NCBI GenBank assembly: GCA_030490835.1
Contig: CM059973.1
Location: 86,883,641-86,947,640, forward strand
Source: Annona cherimola
Lineage: Eukaryota; Streptophyta; Magnoliopsida; Magnoliales; Annonaceae
DNA length: 64,000 bases
Reading direction: 5' to 3'
Made by a program: the position numbers and the translations under genes. Under the pieces are notes generated by a model. That model ran no database searches, had not been told where the DNA came from, and saw only the letters and a list, made by a program, of their open reading frames with translations. This document shows positions 22,796-34,995 of the stretch, piece by piece; within the stretch, counting starts at the first letter, position 1; each line of letters starts with the position of its first letter.

Positions 22796-23323
22796 ACCCT
22801 TTTACAGTAGTCCGTGAGTGTTGAATGATATCAAGGTGGCGACTGTCGGTAAAGTTGAAGATCCCCAGCGGATGCGATTCGACGACATTTGAACGCTGGC
22901 TCAATTGTAGCCTGTGTGCCAACAGTATCAGAATTCAGAAATTTCGGCAGTGAGATGGGGTTGCCAAAAATAATTGAAGGAAACACGCGACTTTGCCTTT
23001 ATGTTAATCTCTGCACGTGTGAAAAGCAATGCGGTTTAATTTGCGATTTCCCAAAAAAAAAATTATGCAAAAATATCAAATGTCGAGTGATCGAATCCAA
23101 TACAATGAAATGGGTTGCTAATAAGTCTCAATATTATATATCAAACATAAAGAAATATGAATAAATTGATTTTCATATAACGCGATAATAACTAGTAATA
23201 AGATAAATTTGGTTGATTAAAATTAATGACGCCACTTTTGTATGTTAACTGATGCAAGCTTATAAATCAAAGAAAATCCTATGTCGTTCCCCCAAAAAAA
23301 TCCCAAATGTCACGTCACAGCAA
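22709..23323. other. Intergenic DNA
   Basis: After the family D right arm (to about 22795), nothing recognised. The 91-residue open frame at 22889-23164 has no recognisable motif. Confidence 0.5.
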
Positions 23324-23336
23324 AGGATTCTGTCTT

Positions 23337-23600
23337 TTTTTTATTATTATTATTGGTGAATATTTTACAACATATCTCAATTCATATCCTGAGACAATTC
23401 TAACAAGCTTACAACGGAAGACAACAATAAGTTTCCACATATCAAGTGGGGAGACCACTAGCTCCCATCTAAGTATAAAAGGGGACCAAATACCCCACCT
23501 CAAATATGATTTGAAATCCTCGTGGGGATTCGAACACTCACGGACTGAAAATGGAAATCCCGTTCTGCAGCCGATGACCAAACGTTGCTCCTTTGGCCGC
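23337..23600 (-). mobile_element. tRNA-derived SINE
   Basis: On the minus strand, a 264-bp body begins GCGGCCAAAGGAGC, has a good RNA polymerase III B box (GTGTTCGAATCCCCA), and ends in AATAATAATAATAAAAAAAA. It is flanked by 13-bp duplications AGGATTCTGTCTT (23324-23336) and AGGATTTTGTCTT (23601-23613), one mismatch. An A box is not clear. The structure fits a SINE better than any gene; open frames across it are incidental. Confidence 0.75.
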
Positions 23601-23865
23601 AGGATTTTGTCTTCATTGTGGGTATCAATTCCAAATAGTAACAGCAATAAAAAATCATCATCCGCGGTACAATTAAATCAACCTCAGCCACAACTTTTCT
23701 TAGTTTAAAAACATTAAACTTCTTGTCAAAAAAATGTTCAAACGACATTAAACATTTTGGTTGAAAAATCGAAATCCAATCGACGTCAGGATTAACAGGT
23801 GATTGGCATGTTTGTGTAAGAGGTCCCGGTCCAAAAATGAAAGCTACTCAGGAGATGCAGATAAA

Positions 23866-24123
23866 GGGTGTGTTTGACCACGTTTAAAAGTTGTTAAGTT
23901 AAAATTTTTTACTTTCTATTGTTATTTTTAATTATTTTTTTATATTTTTTATATAATTATCTTACTTTTTAATCATTTCTACACAACTACTCACACAACT
24001 AACATATCTATTCTAACTTTATACTTTTACTCCTTATCATTACTCCTATCATATCACATCATTTTATAACTTCTACTTTTTAAAGCTTTTCATTAAAAAA
24101 TTTATTCATTTTTAAACACACCC
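23866..24123. mobile_element. Tourist-like MITE
   Basis: 258 bp, GGGTGTGTTTGACC to TTTAAACACACCC, with the family interior. Flanks are A-rich, so the target duplication is not readable. Confidence 0.75.
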
Positions 24124-26294
24124 AAAAGAAGATAATTATTTAATATTCAGCTCATTTCATGGTCAACATAAGATGTTTTTATCCTCTTTTTGTGCTGAGC
24201 CTAATGCCACATGCTCTTGCAGCAAGCTTCCTTTGAAGTTTTCTGATCGACGGTTGCAGTTCATTGAGAGATTAAACATCCAGCTAGTGTACCAAATTAA
24301 TGAAATGAAGGCATGAGACACACTAACAATTATAGACGCAATTTCGTCAAACCTCAAATAATTGAATAACGCTATTGTTGGATTTTTTGACTTACACATA
24401 TAATAATTATATATATGCTATCATAAATAGTGATCTAAATTATAAAATGATCTCATAATCTTTAATAGGCCCAAATCATCTAATAGAGTATGGGTATTTT
24501 ATGCGTATATATCTTATTGCCTATTTTCTAATTTCTATTTTTATGATGGGCTAAATTAGAAATTAGAAAGATGAGTGTGGCATATATACTATTATGGTCC
24601 CCAGGTTATGCATCTTTTTGGAGTTTTTTTTCGTAACATCTCATCTTTAGAAAAGAGGAGTCACTTCTCTAGAAAATCCTAGAACATTAACTTGGAAGAC
24701 CAGAAAACCTCCGGATTCAACAACAACTACTCCTATGGATTCAAGCATAATTCCGCTTATTGTTTTATTTTCTTGGTGATTTAACATGGAGGATCCTGGG
24801 GTGATTAAGGTTTTAATCAATAAAGTTTTCCCTATAGCTACTTCTCTCTAAGCTCTCTAAATGATTTTTTTGTTGTCTATTTCTTTCTTAAGTACACTCC
24901 AAAATTCATTTTCATAATACTTTTTCCTTCTTGGCTATGTTTCAAAGGTGCTCAACTGCTCAAGATGAATTTTCTTTGGGGGTTATCTTGATTAGATTAC
25001 CCGAAAGAAGGTTCACCCCTACTTGGCAGTTGACCTGTTTCAATTGCATACAACACAGAATCTTAACAAATGCGTTGGTCCTGTATAATGTCTAATAAAA
25101 AGAATTTAGATGAACAAGAATGAATTAATCACAAACTTAGCACAAATTTAAATTATAAAGACAATGCAGTTATAGTACTTCAATCCCCCAAATTTGCTCC
25201 ATTCTCAAAGCAAATAAGGCTTAGGTTTCATTAATCAACTCAAATCACACAAATTACAGTAGTACAGTAACTATCTTCTAAATTTAGACATAGCTTCAAG
25301 TAGCTAATAAAATAATCAACACCCTTAATTCATTTTTCTTAATATGATTGTTATCAACACCAATATAATACAAAAACAAACTCAAAAAGCAAAAGATAAA
25401 CTAAATTAATAGATGTACATGAGCAGTAACACCTGCATAAGATCTTCAAGAGAAAGCTCCAAAACTTTTAGTGACTTTCCCAAGTACTCCTCTTTAATGT
25501 CTAATTCTTCTTCTCAAGTTGCTCTCTAAAATGTGTTTTCTACCTTGGCCTTGAGCCCTTTTTGTAAACATAAGTCCATCCTTGAAAGGCAACTTGAGAG
25601 AGAAGATAACCAAGACAACTTATCCATTTCTTGCTTATACATTTTGCTAGCTGGCATAAAACATCTAATCTTTTGCTTGAAAACAGTCAACCTTTTGAAA
25701 AAGCATGACATTTCGTTATGAAACACACGACTTATTTGAAGTTAGTGAGTGCAAATGAATTATTAGTTGACAGGTTTTACCTAGAATGTTGGACGTTTTT
25801 CAAATTTTACCGAAAATAAATTTTTCTCTAAAAATTCAAAACTTATCTACATGATCACATCCCTCAATGAATTAAATTCAAGCTTTACATCCCAATCAAT
25901 CACAAATACCAAATTTCCAATACCAACTCATTTTTATCAAGAACCCAACCAATTGTAATCAATGACAACAAGCACAACTAAGCATAATCACATCTAATTA
26001 CTAAAACACGATCAATTACAATATATATATATATATATCTTTTTAATGTTATTACAAGATATATTCTTATATATTCATAGAACTTGCCAATTAAGGATGT
26101 GTTTGGAAAGTAATAAAACTTTTGATGAAAATTACATACAAAGATTAGATTATGGAGAATTCTGAAAGTGCATGAAAATATATTCGCCAAATGTGGGTAG
26201 ACATAATATAATATTCCAATTTCTCTCTATATAGATAGACTTTGTCCAGCTGCTAAATGTGTCCCAAGTTAATAGGCAATTGACTCAAAATGGG
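24124..26294. other. AT-rich intergenic DNA
   Basis: No gene recognised. A piece of a Tourist-like end (GGATGTGTTTGGAAAG) lies at about 26096-26140 without its partner end. Confidence 0.5.
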
Positions 26295-26600
26295 CTCAAC
26301 ATATAGTTAAATATACTAATACTTTATATAATTATTTATCCACGCATAAATCATATCTTAAATGATTTATATTTTGAAAAAATAATTCTAAAAGTATTAT
26401 TTACATTAAACAATTTTATTATGTTGATTTTATACCATTTTTAAATGGGGCCCATATCCATTCAATTTGGATGAAAATTTATATGCCAATAATCTAAACA
26501 ATTCTAAATGCAATAAGTAGAATTGATTATAATTTTATGATTACATGAGACCTATTTTAAGCTAAATGAAATGTAACTTACAATGCAATTAGTTGCATGA
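26295..26600. repeat. Diverged foldback family B remnant
   Basis: Right-arm sequence (AATTCTAAATGCAATAAGTA, ATGAGACCTATTTT) is recognisable; the left arm is poor. Confidence 0.45.
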
Positions 26601-27129
26601 GATCATCTATCAAATAAATAAATAAATATATATATATAAAAAAGAAATGCTCTAATACAACCAATGGTATTTTACAAAACCTAAGTTTTTAATTTTATAT
26701 TCAATTCACCATTATGTTTAAAATTATTTATTTGGCTCACATACCAAAAATTAAGTGAATTGAAATTTTTTATAATAAATAATCTTTAAAAATATAAGCA
26801 TAAGCAAACTCGTATAATTAAATTTGTTAAAAATTATATATAAATAACATGATTTTTTTGTCATGAAAATATTAACTGAGAAAAATATGATAGATAACTC
26901 GGATATAAAATAAAATATTTAAAAAATACATCCAATTATATATTTCAATCCGTTGCACTGTATCTATATGTGTGACTGTTCATATGTGCTCTTGAATGCA
27001 AAAAATTTTATTCTGCAAAAAATATTATTAGATTCACTTTTCCAAACACCGGATACAATTTCATGGCCTTTTGAAGAAACTGAAAATTATATATAAACCA
27101 GTAGTACTTCTCCTTTCAAGAATTGAAAA

Positions 27130-27490
27130 TTATTTATTAATAAAATCATCAAATTCAAATTTATGAATTTAAATTAATTTATTAATTTCATTATTAATAT
27201 ATTTAGTAGTTAATTAATTAATTTCTAGTTTATTTATTAATTTTATCAATTTATCATTTATTTATTAGTTTATCTATTTATAATTTTATAGTTAATTTAT
27301 ATATTTGTTTATTGATATATGCATTATTTTATTAATTTATTTGTTATTCATTAATTTGTTTATGAATTTATGAATTTATTTATAATTTATTAATTTCTTT
27401 ATTAGTTTAGTTATTTAGTTAATTATTTATTAGTTCCTAAGTTTATGATTTATTAATAAATTATTCATTAATTAAATAAATTAATTTTCA
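27130..27490. repeat. Very AT-rich low-complexity tract
   Basis: Almost only A and T, built from irregular TTAATTTAT/TTTATTAATT words without a fixed period. Confidence 0.85.
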
Positions 27491-30400
27491 ATTTGTGCAA
27501 AAGAGGTCTAAATGCTTTAAGATTTAATTTTAAATTCTTGTATGGCTCTAAGATCTCTCTAAAAAAGAGAGTACAATAATATTTTTTTATGTGCAAGATC
27601 GTGTGCATAAAAGCATATACACACACCATTTTGAATTTTATGCTCCTTTAGGTGAGTGGTTAAAAAACTTTCTCACCTTTTATACAATTGTTGATATAAT
27701 TAGATATTTCGATGACTTAATTCTCATATTTTTCTATTGTTATCCTTACATTTCAATCATTTTTAGTATAATAGCCTTATCTCTTTTACTTTTAATTATT
27801 ATTATTATTTTCATCATTACTCCTTTTGAACTAGAATAATCTAATCTATTTTTAAGGGAAATGCACGTCAATTTGACTTACACATGCTACTCCTTATTAC
27901 ATTGCTGGTAGGTATTGCTATGTCCATATCATTGAACAACAAGCATGAAGATATATAATTATTTTTGTAGGGATTATAACTATTTACTGTTTTTTAAGAG
28001 TTTGTTTCCTCCAATTTTATATTATTTCCTTTGAAATTTTGAAACTTATTGGGAAATCAGTTACCTCCTTTAGGTAAAATAAAATAAAACAATGTTAACG
28101 GAATTCGTTATAAATAAAGGAAATAATTAAAATAGAATTAATCAAAATGTTATAATGTTGCATTGAACTTTTTGCACCACTTAAATAATATAATTATATG
28201 TTATTGGAGGGTATTAGATATTTAATATGCTTGAGGTACGGTTTAATGTTATCAACACTATAGAAATTGTTCAATAATGACACCCCATTTGGGCTCATTA
28301 GCTTAATTAAGAGATCAAATTTTATTCAAATTAAAGTTGTTCATTTCTTCGTCTAAGAAATCATCAAGACAACCTTTGTCGGTGATTTTAAAGTTGTTTA
28401 CTCAACATATAACCCATTTAAAATTCTATTCCCATGTACATTATCTAAGCATCTTTCGTGATTTATATACGATGGCATCATCTTAAGCGCATAGGGCTTA
28501 TTCACCATTTTGATTGAAATGATTATTAGTATTATAAAAAAATAAACGATATCAAATAAAATGAGTAGATTGGCTTTTGATTTAACCATTAATGGGCAAA
28601 AATGGGGCGACATATTTCAATAGTGATTTTTTAGCAATAAAGTTATAAATAGATAGGGTGACATGACTTTTTAATAATAAATTTATAAATAGATAGGATG
28701 GTTAGCCTGTACTTGTATCTCAACAAATCAAAAGGATGGGCTAGATGAATGGATGTTGATGGTATAGAAAGCTTTCAAAATGGGAAAAAAAGAAAAGAAA
28801 AGAAAAAAATGGTAAAGAAAAGAATATGAATATGGCCTGTAGTGTGAACTAATCTTCTATCAAGATAAGCATGAAAAGCATCAATCGTAAAAATAATGCA
28901 TACATGTTACGAATAGAAAATATAAAAAATATAAGAAAAAGCCGTGGGATTATGCGCACTTTGAGGTTGTCGTAATCTGGGATTAGTTGCCATTAATTTC
29001 ATTTTCATTGCATAGTTTCGGGCAGCGTGACCGATCCGTCCATTGGATTTAACTTTATGACTAATTTATTACTTTTGGGGCCCAAACAAGCCCTTGAATT
29101 GGAATTATGTGCCATATATCGACATCCAATGGATTATAATTAGGATTGTCTAAATATTCTCAGCTGATGTGGCCTTGGATATATCTTGCGGGGAATTCGT
29201 CACTTGCCTACCTTCGATTTGCACGCGTACCCCGAGTCACGCCAACCAAATATTGGACTAGACCGGCTACTTACTTTCATGATTGGTGGACGGTGCATGT
29301 GGTCCATTTTTATTTTATTTTTTGTTTCAATCCAAAATTTCGAATTATTGCACATGGAGGGCCCGGCCGCGATCCCACGTTGAATTTATGAGATCGATAT
29401 GCTTCCGGAATGGGAAAAAAATTATATTTTTATATAATTTGCTATCTTAATCATTTAACTGTTTGCTCTTTTTTTTTTTTTATCTCTGCGTTGAAAAGTG
29501 TTATACATCTTTTCATTTTATCTTTTTTTAATTTTTAACCATTATCTTAGTTATATAACATCACTTTCTCATTTTAATTTTTTCCTTTGCAAAATTTACT
29601 CATTTTTTCTCATCTCTTATGGTCTATGGAATTTGCCGCATGCTTGTTGATTCAGTCAACCCCAACATTTCATGGCCTGAGTCAGAAGGGAAGGAAAATT
29701 TTTCAGGAGTGCATGTACTTCAGCAAATTTATAGTTACAATTAAAAGGGTATTGATATTAATGTTAACTCTGAAGTGCGGGCATATCGGCGTATTTTTTT
29801 TTATGGAATTGTAGGACAAGTGTATATAATTTACGTATTAAATTTTATAAAAAAATTTATACGTATATATATTTTTAAATTTTGAAAATCAACATTTGGG
29901 GTATTTAAGTAATTTTAACTCCAAAAATATTTAGTTTTCTAAATTGAGAAAAAATATATACATACTCGAAAATTATAAAATTTAATATGTAAATTAAATA
30001 TATTAGCCCAATATTTTTATGAAAATTTAAAATTTTAAAACATACAAAATAGGTCGAGTTAACAGAAATATTGTCCCAGCAAAATTGCAAAAACAAAAAA
30101 GGAAAAGAATGGTAAATACCACTTAGGTGTTTTGCATCATAATCTAATAGCTTTTGATCTTTTGATAATTTTGATTTTATTAATATGATCTAGATCACTT
30201 ATTACACTTACCTTAAATATTAATTTTTTTTGCTTTTATTAGAGGTTTAAATGAGCCACAAAAATAAAATATGTTATCATACATATATCTATGCCTATGT
30301 CACCACTAAATTTATTTACTAATTATAAAATTCTTTTATTAATATGTTGTCATGCATTCTAACTAAATAAATTAATTTAAATCTCTCATATGGATTGAAT

Positions 30401-31839
30401 TTCCCGTAATTTTATATTAATATGAATATTAAAAGATTGTTAGGTCAACCCGATGCAAATAATAATAATTTTATTTTTCATCCTTCTGTTTTATCTCATT
30501 AATTATGTTGTCGATTTTCGTTTTCAATTCTTTTTCTTTCCAATCTTTTCCGGTCCACCAATAAAGTTGAATCAAATGTGTAAAAAGCTAGATATTCACA
30601 TAAAGAAATGTGTAAAAAGCCACAAACAATGAAAAGTGAAATGATTTGTTGTTCTTTTATATACCTTTTCTCCTATTTGCGACATCGTTTAGCATCATGC
30701 ATGCTTACTTTGCTAACATATCATCTTGTACTAGTATTGGAAAAAATATGTCCTTTTTGTTTGTGATTAGTTACTTTGTCTGGATGACAAACCTGCAATA
30801 CCTTTTATATTCCTGTCTAAACTTCAAAATTTGTGGCCCAGTCAACTTCCAAGCCAAACTGATTTATTTTATTAAATTGTTTGTCACGACAAACGATGTC
30901 GATTTTTAAAACATGTTTCATGGTTCAACAATTTTATGTGTGGGACTCAGAGAGCTAGTCCCAAGGAGTATAAATGCACCAGTGGTTCATGGTTCAATTG
31001 TCCGAATAAAAAAAAAAAAACTTCCGATGATATGAAAAATAATCAAATGGGTTAAAGTGGAAAAAACTCCCTGGAGGTGGAAGATCAAATGAAACATGGT
31101 CAAGAAATAAAGCAAAGCAAAATAAATGGCACGAGTTTTACGTTTGCATATTTTTAATTGGTTTTTGGCATGAATGCATCATCATAACTTTTTGGTTTTT
31201 CAATGTGTAAAAAAATCTTAATTTTACAATAATCTCCTATTTAAGCTCTCTCTCTTGTAAAATCATCTACGAATGTCACCAGTCTCCTACCTATTTTGTC
31301 AATATATATTTTGTGGGAACTCACATTTATGATTTTTTTTAAATGCAGAAACTGCTCAAAATAGACACTAAGCTCAATTTTCAACCATTTTCCCAAAACT
31401 TCTTAAACGAAAATACAAGTGGGAAAAGAAGTAAGAGAGAGAATTTTTAAAAAAGTAAGAGAATGATGCAATATAATAAAAATAATGATAGAGAACAAAA
31501 AAAATAAAAAAATAGATAAATTAGTTATATGAAAAATTAAAAATGATTATAATATAGAGGTAATAACAAAAAATAAGATAATTATTTTGCTAAGATGTCA
31601 TATTATATCACAATCCCCAAAAGAAAAAGTGAAAGATTTATTTTTACCAAATGCCAAATGGACACTAAAAATAACTTAGAAAATAAGAATCTCTAAACAA
31701 GATTGAGAGACTAGATGGGATGATTTTGTAAAAAAAAAAAAGTGCTAGGCACAAATTAAATGGTTAAAAAGTCATGAGAATGAATATGCAAAAGGCCCTT
31801 TTGAAACAAGGTTTCCCTTCAAAAGAAGTAGAAATCTCT
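27491..31839. other. AT-rich intergenic DNA, no gene recognised
   Basis: Moderate-GC pieces (29000-29390, 30540-30900) carry only short open frames without motifs. Nothing else identified. Confidence 0.5.
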
Positions 31840-32270
31840 TAGATGGGGCGCACTATAACAACAAAATTAAAATTCATCCATTCATATTGCTTAAAATTAT
31901 TAATTTGTTCCATCATAGTAATAAAATTATCTCAATCCAAGTTTAAGTGTCTCATGTTTACTTCGAGTGATTACGTGTAAATCGTAGAAAATACTTATTC
32001 TCATTCGTACATGTATTAAAATATTACAATAACTTAGAAAAATATTTATTCACGAAGTAAGAATGTTCAAGACAATTCAGATATTCAATTAATAGTTTTG
32101 AAATTGATATACAATTTAAATAATTTTATTTATTCATTTTACACATTTATCAAATAAGGATATTCAATCTTTATTTTGGATAAAATTTAATATTTTGTTG
32201 AATAAATAATTCTGAATATAATAAGTGAAGTGAATTTGAGATTATCATCAAGATGGTCATGTTTGACATA
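31840..32270. repeat. Foldback MITE, family D relative
   Basis: Starts CTTAGATGGGGCGCACTA and ends near ATCATCAAGATGGTCATG, paralogous to 40471-40915, which starts CTTAGATGGGCCCCACTT. The inner arms are partly complementary. Confidence 0.55.
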
Positions 32271-32357
32271 GCAACTGTTCACCATAATTGAAACCCTCTT
32301 TAGTATTATCAACCTTATTTATTTTATATTTAGAAACTTTTGCGGTTTTATTTTACT

Positions 32358-32682
32358 TAGATATGTTTGGCAAACTGTAAAAGTTTTTCAATTTAAAATT
32401 TTTCCTTCTCCGCATTTATTTTTTAATCATTTTTTTGTATCTTACTTTATAACTACTATATTTTTTAATTATTTATATACAACTACTTATATAACAAATA
32501 TATCTATTTTAATTTTATTATTTTTCTCTTTTCATCATTACCTTCATATTATTTTTTACCGGTTCAAAAATTGTAATATTAAAATTTTTTCAAAAAAATT
32601 TTATACTAAAAAATTTTATATCAAAAACTTATATACCAAAAAATTTCGAGGGAAAATTTTATCATTTAACAAACACATGCTC
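32358..32682. mobile_element. Decayed Tourist-like MITE
   Basis: ATATGTTTGGCAAACTG at the left and TTTAACAAACACAT at the right, with the family interior (TTTTTAATCATTTTTTT). Confidence 0.5.
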
Positions 32683-33419
32683 ATGCGATTAGCTTCTAAA
32701 ATTCAAACAAGTCCGCAGCTGGCAAGATCAGAAAGTCTAAAAACTGGGCTTGGCTAGGGGCGGCTGCTTCAAACCCCCGTACCAAACTGCAGTTTTTGTT
32801 CTTCACAACTTTCGCCATCTGCCAGCCGGAAATACATGCCATATGCAACGGCATGTTGGGATGCAGTCTAGCAAGCCTTCCTGGCTAACAGACTTCCGGA
32901 TGCATGTCCCTTTCAACGTACGTACATGTCCATGTATTTTTTTTTATTTTGATGGACCATGTCCATGTATTTTTAATACACGAAAATAACAGGATTACCC
33001 CACCATTCAGATAATTGGACCACCAATAATTTTCAAACCACGACACCTTTTTTCTATATTCATGCCTGGGAAAGCCAGCAGCCAGTCGCGAACATTTTGT
33101 TTCTAATGAGATGGAATCAAGGAGACTAAGCAGTACAGGTGGGGCACGAGCAATAGCTAATATTTCCATTTTCAGCTGCTGCCGAGTGTTGATTGCTATC
33201 AGACCACCATCAATTGCATTTTCCAAGTTAGTGGATGCTTTTCGCATCATGATCCGCGTGTGTGGCCTACCTGATCACTTAATAAATCTTTCTCACACGA
33301 AAAGCAAGATGGGCTCAAAAAGGCACAAGTGCCAGGTTAATGATTGCCGCCCGCAACTGTAGACCCATAAATAATTCAATTTGCAAGCGAGAAAAATCCA
33401 GTTTCTCAGTCCACATTAA
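32683..33419. other. Intergenic block of higher GC, origin unknown
   Basis: Holds overlapping open frames on both strands (32885-33250 minus, 121 codons; 33111-33362 plus, 83 codons). The minus-strand frame has a plain soluble-looking stretch (NLENAIDGGLIAINTRQQL) but no motif I recognise and no visible exon partners. It could be a gene fragment. Confidence 0.35.
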
Positions 33420-34050
33420 GCGTGTGGTTGGGAAGTGGGAACTTGTATAAATAGTTTTTTATATAAAATTTTTTGAACCAAAAGAAAATGACGTGGTATA
33501 ATATGGGTAAGAATGATAAATAAAATAATAATATTTGCAAAGACTACGTCAAAATCCACCTCTCGGACATGCTTCTAGCCCCATCCTTCACGTTCTCACC
33601 TCTCCCCTAAGAACCGAGCTTCACCGCTCTCTCTCAAACTAATCCTCCTAAAATCATGTGATCATAACTGATAGCCTAATCTACTTATAAAAGAAAAGAG
33701 TCCACACTCAAAAGAACTTAAGATATTTATTACTGTTACAACTCCACTCCTTCCTAAATTTTATAAGATTTTGATTCATACGACAATTTTACTTCTTCCA
33801 AAGAACCACCATAATTCTCAATTCTCCGGGAGAATCATGGTTACATATTCCTTGCACGTGTGAAGGTTCATTTTGGACTTCTACAAAGTTAAAATAGATA
33901 AGTTAGTCATGTAGGTAGTTGTATATAAATAATTGAAAAGTATGATAGTTGCGTAAGAATATATGAAGAAATGATTAATTATATAGAGTGAAAAGTTTTA
34001 GATTGAAAAGTTTTACTTTAACATTTTTTTATTATTGCCAAACAAATCCT
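33420..34050. mobile_element. Tourist-like MITE split by a 341-bp insert
   Basis: Left part AGCGTGTGGTTGGG to about 33537, right part from 33884 (AAAGTTAAAATAGATAAGTT) to CCAAACAAATCCT. Joined, these follow the element at 5659-5948. The intervening 341 bp (33543-33883) are not MITE sequence. Confidence 0.7.
33543..33883. other. Unidentified insert inside a MITE, possible 5-bp duplication
   Basis: Flanked by CAAAG at 33538-33542 and 33884-33888. GC is higher than the surroundings. It does not begin TG or end CA, has no inverted ends and no coding motif, so the element class is unknown. Confidence 0.4.
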
Positions 34051-34339
34051 AAGAAAAAAAAAAGAAAATTTGCTTTTAGGGAACTATAGTCAGCTTGATT
34101 TTGATTTTTCTTTTTCTTTTCTTATTTTTTAAACGCTCACGAGTTATTTACTAGAAAAAAAATAGGCCAAAAAGAAAAAAATTCACTACAAAAATTTTTA
34201 TTATTAAGAAAGCGTAGCAAGGAGGTTGAAAAGAAAAAAAATCACTTCAGAAAATTTTATTATCAAGAAAATTTTTGGCTACATATAAGACTTACGGGGT
34301 TCAACTTTGCATAGAAGTAATTTCATAAACTTCTTTCAT

Positions 34340-34995
34340 TTTTAATAGATTGATGATTGATGAAACATTTAATTAATTTATTATATTTAACATAATTTGT
34401 TTAACTATGAGACTGAGTTTTATCTTAATAAAAAAATGTGCATATGTCAGATTTGCTAAACTAAAAAATGCTTAGATTCTAATACTTTATAAAATCATTT
34501 ATTCAAATAACAAAGCTTAGATCAATTTGTCTATTTCATTTATTGTATCATTCTGTATATTATTATAGAAACTCTTTTATTTCTCTATTATCATTGTATA
34601 TAGATCTTATCTATAAATGTATAAAATCAACATAGTAAAATAATTTAATGCTAAGATATTAATTTTAAAGTAGTATTTTCAACATCTATACTATTAAAAA
34701 TATCATTACTAGGTAGATAAATTAGTCTATAAAGTATTATTACATTATAATATATGTGTAAATATATATATAATCATCTATTATTACATTATAAAGTATT
34801 ATTAATAGGTAGATAAAATCATCTATAAGCCCTTTTTGTAATTTAAACATGAATATATATATATATGAGCAAATATTGCTTATGCACGTATTTGATTTGA
34901 ATGAAACTTAGTTTCCTAACTAAACTAGTGATAATAAATCCAATAAATGAATTGAATTTTATATCAATCATCAATATTTTAAAAATTGAGGGGAT
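34340..34995. repeat. Foldback MITE, family D, expanded copy
   Basis: Left arm ATTTATTATATTTAACATAA with GAGACTGAGTTTTAT; right arm TGAATGAAACTTAGTTTCC with AATAAATGAATTGAATTTT. The centre contains repeated TCTATAAAGTATTATTACAT. Confidence 0.6.

Noticed and set aside
23307..23708. 133-codon plus-strand open frame
   Set aside because: It runs antisense through the SINE and its tail, with no protein motif.
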